Positions 22,951 to 34,982 of a stretch of 64,000 bases of DNA are shown here, piece by piece (within the stretch, counting starts at the first letter, position 1; every line of letters begins with the position of its first letter). The position numbers were made by a program, and so were the translations under genes. Source of the stretch: Yamagishiella unicocca. Taxonomy: Eukaryota > Chlorophyta > Chlorophyceae > Chlamydomonadales > Volvocaceae. The notes beneath the pieces were generated by a model. That model searched no databases. It saw only the letters and a list, made by a program, of their open reading frames with translations, and was not told where the DNA came from. Where the stretch lies: the NCBI GenBank assembly GCA_003116995.1, contig BDSL01000003.1, positions 2,480,001 through 2,544,000 of the forward strand, written 5' to 3'.

Positions 22951-25482
22951 CTACTCCTTGGTGTACACCGCCAGCAGCCGGTTGAGCTCCTCTCGCTGCT
23001 TGTCCAGGCTCTCCAGGTCTCGCTCCACCTTGAGCCGCTCCACGAAGCGCTTGTAGCGGGCTGCGGGGGGCAGGGCCGAGGAGGGGCAGGGGCGCGGAGG
23101 GGCAGGGGCCAGGGGGGCAGGGGGGTGGCAGCCGTGGGTGACGACGCGGGCTTGTCACAGTAGCGTGGAGTGGGTGTTGAAGGGGGATTACAATGAAAGA
23201 ACCGGTGTTGAAGGGGGAGGGGTAGCAGGGGCAGGTATGTCCTCGCTGCTGCCCTCGCAAAGGAGCGATGGAGGGGGACGAGGCGACCGGGGGCTCGGCG
23301 GCCGGAAGCCGGACAGAAGAGGGTCTGGGGGCAGGTGGGGGCAGGTGGGGGCGGCGACAGGGGCGTGCGAGCGGGCCAACCACCCTCCACCCCGCCATGG
23401 CCCAGCCATCCACCTAGACCCCCACCCTACACCCCACCCCCCAGCCGGGCACCCCCGCCGTACGCTTGTTTTGCCGCTGTGCGCTTGCGGTTGCGATTCC
23501 TGCTGTCACCGCGGTTTCTCAACAGCAAGGCGGCGCGGTTCAAACCACACGACGGGAACGGAAGCTCGCCAGTGCCGCTTGGTATCGTGCCACGTCTCCA
23601 CGATAACGGTCGGTATCCACGGAAACGGAGATGGGTTGCACCGCGCCTCGCCTCACCATGTCCCATTCCACCAACCCGGTTCGCGTCTTACGCTTCACAC
23701 GCTACCGCACATTCCTTTGTTTCCTTTCCTTCTTGCAACGGAAAGAAAACAAACACAGGTTTCTCAGTAGTCAATACAAAGTGCTCCAGCATGCGCCCAC
23801 AAGTATGTGTCTGAAGACAATGCGCCAGCTATTATACCGATGTCGTGTAACCGGTCTTTATACCACCACCCCCAGGCCCCCTTTTCTGTACCCTCCAGGC
23901 CCCCAGTCGGGCACACCCCCCAGGCGCCCAGCCGCGCACCCACCGTTCCGCAGTGTCCCCAAGCATAGGACGCCTCCTAGCATGTAGAACCCGGAGCAGC
24001 CCAGCAGGCTGAAGGCGGGTGAGGGAGGAAGGGGGCAGAGGCGGGTGAAGGAGGAAGGGGGTACACTGCACAGGCGGCGACGCAGAGGCGCGGAGTCGGT
24101 TGCGTGGAGGGAGGGTAGATACAAGGGGGACGGCGGTGGAGGGAGGGCATCCGCAGTCGTCTCAGCCCCGCTAATGGCCGCAGGTAGCCGCCCCTAATCC
24201 TCCGTGAGACAGATGCCGACACACACACGCCTGCCACCTCACTACCTCCCGAACCCAGGCTCCCAGCCCAGGCTCCCAGCCCAGGCTCCCAGCCCAGGCT
24301 CCCAGCCCAGCCGCCCAGCCCAGCCTCCCAGCCCAGCCGCCCCTCACCACATGCCGCTGACAGTGCGGTACAGGCGGACCGACTTGTCGAAGTCGCTGTT
24401 GCCGCTGCTGTGCACCAGCTCTAGGGTCATGATGGCAAGGAAGGCCTGCAGCAGCAGCAGCGGGGTGAGGGGGTGGCGGTTGGGGCTGTAGGGAAGGGGG
24501 AGGGCTTGCCGCAGTTAGGTGCGTCGGCTCTCGATGGTCGCGGGCAGCGCATGGGGGGGCTGAGCAGCCCCTCCGAGCCCCACTTCCGCCAAGCCTGTGT
24601 CCCACTCGTCAAGCCGAAGCCCGGGCACGCTTTGCCGCTTCCTGCGTACGGCTTTGATTGGCACGTTACGTGGACGGGCAGTGCAAATGAGGTTGGCGCG
24701 CTGTACGGCAATTCGACACCGTGGATGTGTGAGTAAAAGCCGGGCGTAGGCATCGGCGGGAAAGTGAATGCTGGTACATGGCAACATACCGAGGGGTGGG
24801 GGGTACATAAAAGAACCTGTAACTCGACGTGGGAGCAGAATGACGGCTGTCCCGCCTCGCACGGAGAAACCCGGTTTCAGCCGGTAATACGTATCAGTGA
24901 CTCCTTCAGTACAGTGCGAACCGCACCCCCCCCCTGGTGGACCGCAACCCTCATGTCCCACCCTGGCAGCACGGCTACGCAGCCTGCCGTGACACGACCT
25001 CACCTGACAAACGCCACGAGCCGTCCAGAATTCCAATATCCGACAGACCTGCATCAACCACTCCCACTCCGTCTCAATGAGAGCCAGTCCGGCCGCCCAC
25101 ATTATCCCATACATCCTGGGTTGGGTTGGGTGGGGGGCATGTTCCGTTTTGGGACGAAAGGCCGCCGGGGCCCGCCATGAAGTTCCGCTAACGATCATAA
25201 CAGCCCGCTACGCAGTCTACCTAAACTTCTGTCCCATACAAGCATGTAATAAAACTAAACTCATCTTGACCTGCGTCTGCAGAGTCCTACTTACCGGAGT
25301 AGCTGCGCCTTCATGTTGGAACGGTCCGTGAAGGGCGGCCCGACGACAATTGCCATTGAAAAGGCGACTAAACATAGTATTGCGCTCAAGGAGGTCATCA
25401 CATTAACGAACCTAAAAAACACTAAACAGCAGTCGGTTGACCTTTTTTCCATGGCAGGAGCGCGCGGGGCCGGATCAACCAT
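22951..25482 (-). CDS. Multi-pass membrane protein, COPI-associated/TVP15-like
   Basis: Five exons: 25295-25482, 25004-25115, 24348-24445, 23944-24008, 22951-23060. They are phase-consistent and give 190 residues. The first ATG (25482, accATGg) was used; a second in-frame ATG at 25452 also has a good context. Hydrophobic segments are FRFVNVMTSLSAILCLVAFS, MYGIMWAAGLALIE, VCQAFLAIMTLEL and CLLGCSGFYMLGGVLCLG. The cytosolic tail is basic and helical (RYKRFVERLKVERDLESL, ending VYTKE). The size, the four spans and the pattern of a short acidic/aromatic stretch (ETEWEWLMQV) between spans resemble the COPI-associated/TVP15 family of small Golgi membrane proteins. That assignment is by pattern only. 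Other small tetraspan families are possible. Confidence 0.82.
23780..23880 (+). repeat. Chimeric intron repeat (family A start, family C end)
   Basis: Starts with the family A block ctccagcatgc and ends with the family C block gtcgtgtaaccggtctttat followed by a C-rich run. It lies in the intron 23061-23943. The two families therefore appear to share an upstream module. Confidence 0.55.
24252..24340. repeat. 13-bp tandem repeat
   Basis: At least four copies of a ccaggctcccagc unit, followed by diverged copies, lie in the intron 24009-24347. Confidence 0.8.
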
Positions 25483-26090
25483 GGTCCCGTAAAAAACACT
25501 TGAATTGCGTGCACTCTCCAATTCAGTTTGCACGGGTGTCCGAAAACCTGCTGCAGCTTTTCACATCGGGCACAGTCGCGCCGAAACACAAAGTTATCGA
25601 AATATGCGCGTAATTGAAATCGGCCTTAGGAATGTTGTACTTTGTGTGCTTGCGTACACTTTGCTACGCTTGCCAGCCTTCGACATCGCGTTACTCGTAC
25701 CTCATGTACGAGCAAGCGCGTCAGCTTCCGCTGGAAGCCAATGCTACCAGTTCTTCACCGGCCGTTCCACCACAGGACAGCTGCTGTGAGTTCAGTTCCA
25801 GAGGATGTCCTTCAGGAAACGTGCTGCCTCGGATTGAGGAGGATGGGGTGGCAGGCATGTAGGTAGGTTTTGCCGTGTTTTGCCTAACAAGGTGCGCAAG
25901 GGCTTGCAGGACACAGCCCATGTAGCCGCAGCCAGGTCGGGGAGCTAGCTGCGCGACTCCACGGGGCAGAGACGAGCTGCAACCCCAGCTCTCCGAGATC
26001 CCGTGGAAATCGAGGCCAATTATCCAGAGCTTTAAGCTCATCGTCACTCCCGCAGGCGTCATGTGTGGTTGTTGTAACGATTACAGTGGG

Positions 26091-26176
26091 TTCCAGACCA
26101 AGAGGTAGAACCATCGGGCACATCGCCTGACACTGAGGAAGACGGAGGAAACAAAGACCGACGTGTGGTGCAGCGG
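26091..26176. repeat. Dispersed repeat relic, copy 2
   Basis: Second copy of the sequence at 391-476, with the same order of blocks (ccagacc, ccatcggg, ctgacactg). Confidence 0.5.
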
Positions 26177-26734
26177 ACGTCGGCGGCAGAGGACACTGCG
26201 AATCGCCCCATCCCGGACCCTCCCTCTCAACCTCGCGAACATACAAACCAGGGAGCCATCCACCGCGGCGAAGAAAGGAACAAAATTACACGAAAGCGCC
26301 ACCACATGGTGAAATAGGTGAAATACTAGCCCAGCCCCTCCAACGTGCGGCGCGCAGCTCGTTGTCACTGCTCGGTGGGCGGCCCTCCGGTTCCAGAGCT
26401 GAACCCCGCAACCCCGCGGGCACCCGCCGCACCCGCGCAAAAAATCCGCTACTCCACTCCCTCTCTCTCTCTCTCTCTCCTCGCCGCCGCTCCACTCACC
26501 CTCTCCCTTTCTCCGCGCCTCCCTCCCTCCCTCCCTCCCTCGCTCACTCCATCGCCGCGCGCAGCTGCCGCCGCCACCCTACCTCGCTACCCCCCCCTCC
26601 TGCCCCGCAATCTCCCCCGCCATTCCCCTCCTGCGTGCTGCCACCCCGCGCCCCCTCGACACCTCCCGAACACACCTCCTGACTACCCGCCCCGTCCCCG
26701 TCCCCGCCCCACCCACCCCCCGGATGATTTCGGT

Positions 26735-26790
26735 AGGTCTGTTCTAAACGGTTTTCCTCGCATCCACGGGTCTTCCTCGCAACCCCCCGC
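26735..26790 (+). repeat. Family A repeat, truncated copy
   Basis: Reads ggttttcctcgcatccacgg, then gtcttcctcgcaacccccc. This copy is outside any predicted intron, 100 bases downstream of the dehydrogenase stop, so the element is not strictly confined to introns. Confidence 0.75.
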
Positions 26791-26894
26791 AATGACTTTC
26801 TTCGTCAGCGCCAACCTCCACGACTTTCCTCCCCGCCTGTCAATACCTCCCTGCCAAACCCCACCCAACGCCAACCCGAGCCGCCGCCTAGGCA

Positions 26895-29800
26895 CTACGC
26901 CGCCGCCATCGCCGGCGCCGCCGCCTTGGCGAGTGCCGCCTCCGTCAGCTCCTGGCTGACCTCCCACAACCGCCTGGCAGTGTCACGATTGTACGAGTCG
27001 TTGCTGCTGGTCGTACGGCGGCAGTCGGAGTAGTACTTGCCCGTGATGCCTTCCACCTCGGGGCTAGACGCGAGGTAGATCGAGGTCGCAGCGCCCTGGG
27101 GCGGCTCCAGCATGAACAGCTTCATGGCCTCCAGCGCTAGCGGCATGTACCAGTTCTTGTCGCTGTCGGCCGCCATGTACCTACGAAGGGGGCGGGAGGA
27201 GGAGGGAGGAGGAGGGAGGGGGCGGGAGGGGGCGGGAGGGGGCGGAAGGCGGCGGGAGGGGGCCGGCCAGGGTAGCCGAGGGTGACATCGAGCGGTTAGG
27301 ACGGTTTGTTGTGGGTGGCTGGGCTGACGCCGACGCCGGAAGCAGGGGGGTGACGATAGGTGTGTGGGGGAGTAGCGTGGGGATACGGGGTGTTGGTCGT
27401 ACGGGGCAGGGTGTCGGGTGGGCTGGGCTGGGATGGGAGCAGTGCGGAACGTCGGTCGGAGGGGGGTTGCCGGGGAGGCTTCTTTGGTCGGAGGACGTCG
27501 GTCAGCGGGCGAAACGCTCCGGTGGTGACACGGTGTGAGGAAAGAGTCGGACGGGTCGCGCGTGTCAAGGAAGAAGTTGGGGGTTGGAAGTTGGAGGTTG
27601 GGAGTTGCGTACGACGCCGCAGGTTCGGAGCGGTGCGGCATCTCAAAACTCCCAGTCCACCCTCTGCCCCTCCGCTGTCCGGACGCAGCCCCCCAGATGC
27701 CGACCCGGCCCCACCTGCCCAGCTCCGTCTTCACGACACCCGGGTGAAGGCAGTTGACCACGACCTGGCTGTCTCCGCCCAACCGCCGCGCCAGCTCGTA
27801 CGAGAAGAGGATGTTGGCCAGCTTGGACTGGCCGTACGCCTCCCACGCGTCGTACGATTTGTCCCGCATTAGGTCGTCGAAGTCGATCTTGCCGAATGTG
27901 TGCGCCGCTGAGGCCACGTTGATGAGCCGGACAGGCCTGAAGGGGCGGGGGGGGGGTTTGGAGGGGGGGTGAAGAAGGGGGCAGGTTGCAACAGAAGGGG
28001 GGAGGGGGGTTGGTGTCGTTGGGCCGCCTACCACAAGGAGTGCCGAGCAACCCCCCACTTCGAGAAAGGCAGGTCAGACCCACCACCACCGCCACGACCA
28101 CCACCACCTCCACCACCTCCGGGGAGGGCTTTCCAACCTCTTCTCCCGCTAGTAACGTTTTCTCTCTTCATCCCATGTCGCTACTCCCGATACCTCTCCT
28201 CACCCCCCAGCTTCTTTTCAGTGCCAACCCACGGGTCTCCTCTCATGCCCCACCCCCTTCCCGCCTAATACGGTTTTTATACAAGCCCCCTTCCCGCCTC
28301 AGCATCCGTCCCGTCGCGTCCATCCCCTCTGCCCCCATACCCACTCACTTGTTGGCCGCCTGCAGCCCCGGCAGCACGTCGTTAGTGAGCACGAAGTGGC
28401 CCAGGTGGTTGACTCCCAGCTGGTACTCGAAGCCCTGAGCGGTGCTCATCTTGGGGCAGGCCATGACACCTGGGTGGGTGTGTATGCGGGGGCGGGTGGG
28501 GGCGGGGCAGGAGGGAGAGGAGCGGGATTTGAGAGGTGGCGGAAAGGAGGGGGTCGGGCAGCCAGTGTGGAGTTACCCCCCTGTAGCTAATCGGCACCTG
28601 CCTTTCCCCTCTCCCCCCCGCATGCCCGCAATTTGCCGGCCGCCCTAGGCTCGTGTTGGCCCCTTTCCCCCCCGCCCTCCCCGTTTGGACCCCTCCCCGG
28701 GTCTTCTCGCCACCCCCCCTCCTCCCTCAGTCCCCACGCGTGTCCCTGCCTGACTGCCGCACAGTGACGCAACAACCGCCCAACTAGGAGTATCGCTGCC
28801 GCTGCCGCCACCTCACGCCCCTCTCCCCACGCTGCAACCGCCCAACCGAGCAGCAGCAGCAGCAGTAGCTGCAGCAGCAGCAGCAGTAGCTGCAGCAGCA
28901 GTTGCAGCAGCAGCAGCAGCGGTAGCTGCAGCAGCAGTTGCAGCAGCAGCAGTAGCTGCAGCTACTGCACCGTGTGACCGCCGGCGCCGCCGCCGCTGAA
29001 CCCTAAAACCCGAAGTCACCGCTACTCCGACCAACCCCCGGCTCTTCCCGTAATCCTGCTCTCCCCACCTCCGCAAGACGCGAGTGCGCTCGCCCCCCCT
29101 CTGTAAGACAGTAGCACATTCAGAGACGCATTCCCCCGCCCTGCAAGACAGGTAGCGGGCTTCTGCAGCCGGCGCCTGCGCCACTTGGCTGGCCGCATGC
29201 CGCACCCGCGTTGTTGAGCCACACGTCGTACTGCACGCCGCTGTCCAGCACCCGCTTGGCGCAGTCGCGGACGGAGCCTAGGTCGGCGAGGTCCAGGGAC
29301 ACAGAGTCCACGACGGCGGAGGGGACGGCCTCCCTGGAGTGGAAAGCGGGAGGGGAGGGAGGGAGGGGAGGGAGGGGAGGGAGGGGGAAAGGGAGGGAAG
29401 GGAGGGAGGGAAGGGAGGGAGGGAGGGGGAAGGGAGGGGTCGAGGTGAATGGAGTGGAGTGGAGCGCGGCGGGGTTGCAGCGGCAGCCGCGTGCTCGGTG
29501 GGGAGCAAGCGAGCCGCGCGGGTTTCGCGAGTGTTCGTATTCGCCAGGGCAAAGCGGTGCGTGGGTGCTGCCGGGGAGAGCAGAGCGGTGCGTAGGTGCT
29601 GCCGGGGAGAGCAGAGCGGTGCGTAGGTGCAGAGCGAAGCGTGCAAGGAGGAAGAGGTTTTGAACCGCACAACTGCGCAGAAAGTGAGAGGCCAGTCCAG
29701 CAAGTTGGGCTGTGACGGGCCTGGACGGGCTGGGTTGCGGCTCCGTGTGACTCGTGGCCGGGCAACTTCTGATGCGCATTCGGGAACGTCGCGTTATCAC

Positions 29801-30055
29801 TCACTTGATTCGGCCAATCGCGGCAACAGCTTTAGCTGAGTCGCGGCATCCGATTGTCACGCGGAAGCCTTTTCCGGCCAGCGCCTTGGCCGTCTCGTAC
29901 CCAATACCAGTATTCCCGCCCGTGATGAATATGGACTTATCAGCCGTCGCATTGACCGCAACAGCCAGACTGCGACTGTTGGTGGCGCGCACGCAACGCG
30001 CACCACGGATTGCCCCACGACCACAGGCGGGTAGAGACATGTTGTTTGCTAGCAT
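26895..30055 (-). CDS. Short-chain dehydrogenase/reductase, retinol-dehydrogenase/Tic32-like
   Basis: Five phase-consistent exons, 29805-30055, 29206-29333, 28349-28469, 27715-27936 and 26895-27180, give 335 residues. The Rossmann fold is complete: TGGNTGIG (residues 45-52) binds the dinucleotide, CRD after the second strand suggests NADP(H), LDLADL contacts adenine, NNAG is at 124-127, the catalytic Ser lies in NVASAAH (176), and the active-site pair is in YGQSK (Tyr201, Lys205). After the active site, [13 protein letters not shown] and the helical tail fit the RDH11-14/Tic32 branch. About 40 residues precede the fold ([18 protein letters not shown]), rich in Arg, Ala and Ser, and may be a plastid transit peptide. 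The substrate cannot be read from sequence. ATGs at 30139 and 30040 are in frame with the chosen one. Confidence 0.9.
28849..28966. repeat. CAG/CTG-rich microsatellite
   Basis: Runs of GCAGCAGCAG broken by TAGCTGCAG palindromes lie in the dehydrogenase intron 28470-29205. Confidence 0.85.
29340..29440. repeat. Purine-rich gggaggga tandem tract
   Basis: About 100 bases of ggagggaggg variants lie directly upstream (coding strand) of the acceptor of the dehydrogenase intron 29334-29804. On the coding strand this is a long polypyrimidine tract and may help acceptor recognition. Confidence 0.75.
29552..29635. repeat. 32-bp tandem repeat
   Basis: Two and a half copies of a unit containing gcggtgcgtaggtgctgcc and ggggagagcaga lie in the same dehydrogenase intron. 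Confidence 0.75.
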
Positions 30056-30750
30056 CTTGTAAGTGATACAAAGTACTATGGCCTTGCAGTCTGTGACGTG
30101 CAGTAGATACGCGCTTTGAGAAGTCTGGCAACTGACCAATCATCGAACATTCCACGGCCAACGTTTATGTATGGTCGTTATCAATCGGCCGTATTTAGTA
30201 GCCATCGCAAGACGCAGCATTTTAGGATAAGGGACATTCGCATATTGGTGTTTGCAATTCGATCGAATAGCCCACGTCCCGACAGAGCTTGGTCCGTCGG
30301 ACTGGGACGAGCGAGCTGACCCCTAGACTTCCAGTCCTCTTGCAGGACACTATGCGTGTGCATAAGCCGCGGCTCCATATATTTACCTGATGACCGTTTC
30401 GGTGGGCCCCAAGCGTAATTTTATCCGTCCTGTCCTCCCGCGCATCGCTAACCCCGCGCCGCTCCCGCCCTTTCGCCCTCTCCCGCGCCGGAAGGGCCGA
30501 CGCAGCCAGGCATCCCTATGGACTGCCTCCGCACCTGCAAAGTAATTCATACCTCCTAAGGCTTCCCCACATCCTGCCTGTTCCGCCTGTCCCAAAAGGT
30601 TCCAATGCAGGCCAGAGAACTTTGCTGCAGAGTGCAGACTTACCTGGGACGTCCCGCAGACGTCCTTAGAGACGCCCTACGTGTCGACGAGAACCCGCAC
30701 GCCGCTGTTCGGCACCGGAGCAGTTTCGGGGCACCCATGGCGCCGTTAGA

Positions 30751-30796
30751 GATCCGCAAGTCGCAACTCAGCCGCCTGAGTCGCAACTTGCGGATC
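30751..30796. repeat. Near-perfect inverted repeat (hairpin)
   Basis: Arms gatccgcaagtcgcaactca and its near-complement ending acttgcggatc are about 21 bases each with two mismatches, separated by four bases (ccgc). Confidence 0.85.
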
Positions 30797-31714
30797 GATG
30801 GCGCTTGCCATCATTGTTTCGGAGTTGCCAATCTGCAACGGCTTATCCATCTCCACCCGACCCAGGACGGGTCAGTGCCTGTCAATGTCAGGAAGTGACC
30901 CCACTCCAGCTTCGGCGTCGGCCCAGCGTCGAGCGGTGGCGACGAGCGGCAGTGGCGCGCATCGCCGCCGCCAGACCTCGCCAGATCGCTGCCTGCCAGC
31001 TGTGAGGCGTCGTGGGTTTGGGGTTTAGGAGGTTCAGGGTCTGCTTGCGGGCGCGTTGACACGGCTACTGTCGACCGGTGTCTAGGTGATTTGTCATTGG
31101 TGCGGTGCGGCTGGGTTCCTGTCTCTACCATCTCCTTCGGCGCCCCGCGCGTCCCCCGATAGATGGTTCCGCCTTTTGGTCTGTGGCCCACCGTAACAAG
31201 TACTGCTGCTAGCTGCTGCTAGTAATGTGGCGGACGGGTATGCACTATGCGCGTGCAATGAATGACGACGGCACCGAGAGGCTGGCATGGGATCCTTAGA
31301 AGCCATCGTCCACCCGCTCACCGCCAAACTGCCCTGCTCTGCCTACGTTCAGTTATTACAAAACGCAATCGCAATCGCACCCTGGATGCCTGCTTCTTTG
31401 CCTTCGCGACAACGCGACGTGCTCGGTGCTCCCCCATGGCCCCCACGACACCACGATTGGGTGGGACGGGTGTCGTCTGAGTCACGTCCAGGAAAGATAC
31501 AGCCTCGTTCTCAAGCGGTATCACCTGGGTCAATGCTGAACGACTAAACCAACCGCCTGGTCCGTTCAATCGCGCGTCACGCTCGGGTTCTAGGTACGGC
31601 TCGCTTCAGAGGCGGAAGTCAGTCTGCCCGTCAAGGAGGGCGCATGCTACAGCCACGTAGGGCTATGTCTTCAAGAGCACGGCGCTAACGTGTGAGTGGG
31701 ACCCAAGCTACACA

Positions 31715-31927
31715 TCACTGTATGTCTTCCCAAATCGGTGCATGTTTTGGGATGAGGTACCTCCGGTACCAGCACGGGGCACCTGGCTCATCCGTGGCAT
31801 CCTCATCCGCACCCGCATCGTAATAAGAAATAATGTCACGAGTCTTTGCAGCCCACAAGTACATCTGCGGGATGCAACCCGGCGAAAAGGCCGTCCATGG
31901 CTGCGCCGCAAAATAAGGCCCTCGCAT
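31715..31927 (-). other. Exon-like open frame of unknown origin
   Basis: A 70-residue frame with balanced composition, unlike the local noise (LWAAKTRDIISYYDAGADED, then WYRRYLIPKHAPIWEDIQ). The residue mix suggests a real or former coding segment, possibly from a transposable element. I recognise no family, and there are no clear partner exons. Confidence 0.25.
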
Positions 31928-32022
31928 TCAAGCTGAAGCAAAGAATGGGATCCTCCGGTGCCATACGCACCATCTTGGCACACACACATACACACACACC
32001 CCCGGCACGCTAGCCGAACGCG

Positions 32023-32083
32023 AACGCACTTTCCATCCAAGCACTTTCCATCCAAGCACTTTCCATCCAAGCACTTTCCATCC
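32023..32083. repeat. 15-bp tandem repeat
   Basis: Four copies of cactttccatccaag, the last one diverged at its end, in intergenic DNA. Confidence 0.9.
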
Positions 32084-32908
32084 GTCCTTTGAAAGCCCTC
32101 TCCACAACCTGAATGACAGGATGAGGCCTCCCGAGGACAGGTGCAGCTCCTGCAGCTACCGATAACTCCCAACCAACCAACCAACCAACTAATCATCCAA
32201 CCAACCGACCCCTAACAGCTGGCTACATTGCAAGCTCCAAGTAATGCTCTCTTGGAGTTGAAGTGCGGGCAAAACGCACTCCGCAAAGCGATACCGCGTT
32301 AGTAATCCGTCAGCAATCCGGTAAGTATGGAGTGCCTATAATTGGCATTCTACGCGACGGACGGGGTGTCCTACACAACCAACAACAAGAATCAACCGGC
32401 GGCGGTAGGAAAATGGCAGCAGCGCCCGCCCGCCATCGGCCCGAGCTGAACGGATCAGTTCGGTCGTACGGCAGATGCTCTACACTGGTGAAGCATCGCC
32501 GAGGGCATCTTTGGTTTCATGAGCGCTGGTCCATCATGGGACCCAGTGCAGTCCAAACCCCAACCACGCGGCTGCTGTCAGCCGCAACACAATCCAAGGG
32601 TTTAAATAATCTCCCAAGTTGTTTGGTGGCCCTCCGGTGATGGTGGTTATGGTGGTGGTTGTGGTGGTGGGCGGCAAGGGGACACAGCAACCCACCCACC
32701 CCAATCCCGCCGGCAACGTGCCAGCCACCAGCTACTACGACGGGTCCACGAATGAGACACGCGCGTTGTGGCTACAGCAGTGTCAGATGAAGATTGCATC
32801 AAGTGGATACCCCTGCCGCGCGGAAAAACCCTAAGTGGGAAGACACAGCATACACCCGAAAATGCGCAACGGCCGGTGCTCATCATTTGCCAAATCGCAC
32901 GCGCACGC

Positions 32909-32913
32909 TTACA
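32909..32913 (-). terminator. Candidate poly(A) signal for the cyclase gene
   Basis: TGTAA on the minus strand (ttaca on plus), 243 bases downstream of the cyclase stop. TGTAA is the usual polyadenylation signal in Chlamydomonas. Confidence 0.4.
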
Positions 32914-33155
32914 CAGCGGACGCATGGACTCCAACCCCATTGGAACACAATAGCCGCCGCAATGCTGACAACGACGCGAAACCGACGCGTAACGCCCCCC
33001 CCCGCGAGGCACGTTCCATGCGCCAATGGACGCCCGCGCGACGCCGCGCTTCGCTTCGCTCAACCGCCCAACGAACCAACGAACCAACGAACAACGGACA
33101 ACTGCTAGGTAGTTATGCTCTCGCCGGAGACGCCGGGGGTCTCGGCAGCGAAGGC

Positions 33156-33587
33156 TCATTTCGCGGCGTGGAAGGCCGCCACCCCTGGAGTGATCAGCAT
33201 GCGGGCCGTCACCTCCTGCTCCGACTCCTCGCTGCGGACATCCCCCTGCTGGGACCAGCCCTCGTCGTCAAACGGAACACCTCCCGTCTCTGCAGAGCCC
33301 CCCTCCCCCCACCCTCCCCCGCAGCAGCCGGACTCAATCATTGCCGGCTGTCTCAGGCCGTCAGCACCACCTTCACCTCCACCGGTGGCGCGGCCGCTGC
33401 GGCCCCTCCGTGGTGCGCCTATGATCACCAACTCGTCCGTCAGCAGCAGCGCCGGCGGCGGCGGCGCGGGTGGGCTCCTCAGCTCCTCCGGGGAGCCCTC
33501 CTCCGGCGCCGGCAGCAGCTGCAGCGGCCCCGTGTCGCTGGTACGGCAGCAGCACTCGCTGCTGGCGCCGTGGCGGAAGAGCTCGGG

Positions 33588-33618
<31 letters not shown>

Positions 33619-34493
33619 CCGCCGCTGTCGCCGTCGTCACCCGCCAGCGCCCCGGCGGCGCCGCTGGTGCCGTGCAACGCCGCGCTGGAGAGCTGGGCTA
33701 GCGGCAGCAGTAGCGGCAGTTGCAGCGCGCGGGCGTACCCCCGCGGCGGCAGCGGCAGCGCCAGCGCCAGCGGCGGCGGGCTGCCCGCGGCCTCAGCCCA
33801 GAGCCCGCACTCCTCCACTTCCCGGGCACCTTGATCGGCTGCACCTGCGTTCCGATGGTGGTCGTCATCGCCGCCGCCGCCGCCGCCGCCCTCAGTCGTA
33901 CCCTCGGACGCCTCGCCCCGGCCCCTGACGAGCTCCCTCCCTGCAGCGCCGCCAGGTTGCTGGGTCGCCGACAACTTGTGATGCGAGCACTGGCGGTGCT
34001 GGCGGCGCTGGCAGGGCCGAAGGTGCTCCTGGCCGTGGACCGGGTCCTGGCGGAGAGCGTTCGGATCCGGATTCGGATCCGAATTCGGGTCCATCAGGGC
34101 TGGCGGCGGCGGCGGCGGCGGCGCCGGGATCCCGGTCAGGAGGCTCACCAGCGGATTGTTGGCGTCGCCGCCGGCGGGGGCCGCCATGCCGCCGCACCAG
34201 AGGCTGCTGCCGCTTGCGCTGAGGAAGGCTTCGGGCATGGGGGAGGCGGCGAAGGAGAGGCTCTCCTCGCCCTCGCCGCCGAACAGGATGCCCGTGCCGA
34301 CGGCGGCGCCGACGGCGACGGCGGTGCCGACGGCCGCGGTGGCGAACGACGGAAGCGGCGGCGCGGTGCCGCTGGGCGTCGTCGTCGTCGCCGCGGCGGC
34401 GGCGGCGGCGCCGCCGCCGCTGCCTCGGAGGGAAACTTCGAGATCTACCACGGCCGCCGCCGCCACCGCGTTGGCCCAGTCGCCGGAGGCCGA

Positions 34494-34536
<43 letters not shown>

Positions 34537-34901
34537 GGCGCGGGTGAGGGCGCGGGTGAGGGCGCGGGTGAGGGCGCGGGTGAGGGCGCGGGCGCCGGCA
34601 CGTGCTGCTGAAGGACGCCGCCGTCCGCCATCCCCGCGCCGTACCCCAGGGTTGAGGGAGCGGCGACGTAGAAGTGGTGTTGCGGGTGCGGGTGCAGGTG
34701 CGAATGGGAGCTGGGGTGTTTGTCGATGTGTTGGTGGCCGTGGTGGTTGTGGTGGTTGAGACCGTTGGGGCCATGATCCGCGCCCCGCGGTTGCTCCTGC
34801 AGTTGATGGTGGTTGCGGTGGTGGTGCTGCTGGGACCAGCGCGACAGTTGCGCCCGCTGAGTGCTCAATGAACCTCCGTCGGCGCCGCTGCGAGGGAGGC
34901 T

Positions 34902-34982
<81 letters not shown>

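Larger units (their letters stand above)
25483..26894. other. Intergenic stretch with element remnants
   Basis: Lies between the start of the membrane-protein gene and the stop of the dehydrogenase gene. It holds the dispersed repeat relic at 26091-26176, a CT/CCCT microsatellite at about 26456-26545 and a truncated family A repeat at 26735-26790. A minus-strand TGTAA (ttaca at 26286-26290) could be the dehydrogenase poly(A) signal. Open frames at 25600-25870 show no recognisable family. Confidence 0.55.
30056..33155. other. 3.1-kb intergenic stretch
   Basis: No supported gene. It contains the upstream region of the dehydrogenase gene, a near-perfect hairpin at 30751-30796, a 15-bp tandem repeat at 32023-32083, an AACC microsatellite at about 32178-32200 and an exon-like minus-strand frame at 31715-31927. 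A TGTAA on the minus strand at 32909-32913 may end the cyclase transcript. Confidence 0.55.

Noticed and set aside
23525..23560. Possible tRNA T-arm (ggttcaaacc)
   Set aside because: The flanking bases do not form the T stem and no acceptor or anticodon arm could be built.
33880..33950. Alternative frame in the cyclase tail reading MTTTIGTQVQPIKVPGK
   Set aside because: It resembles the end of some cyclase domains, but no splice sites bring this frame in, and the main frame is open from 35640 to the stop at 33156.
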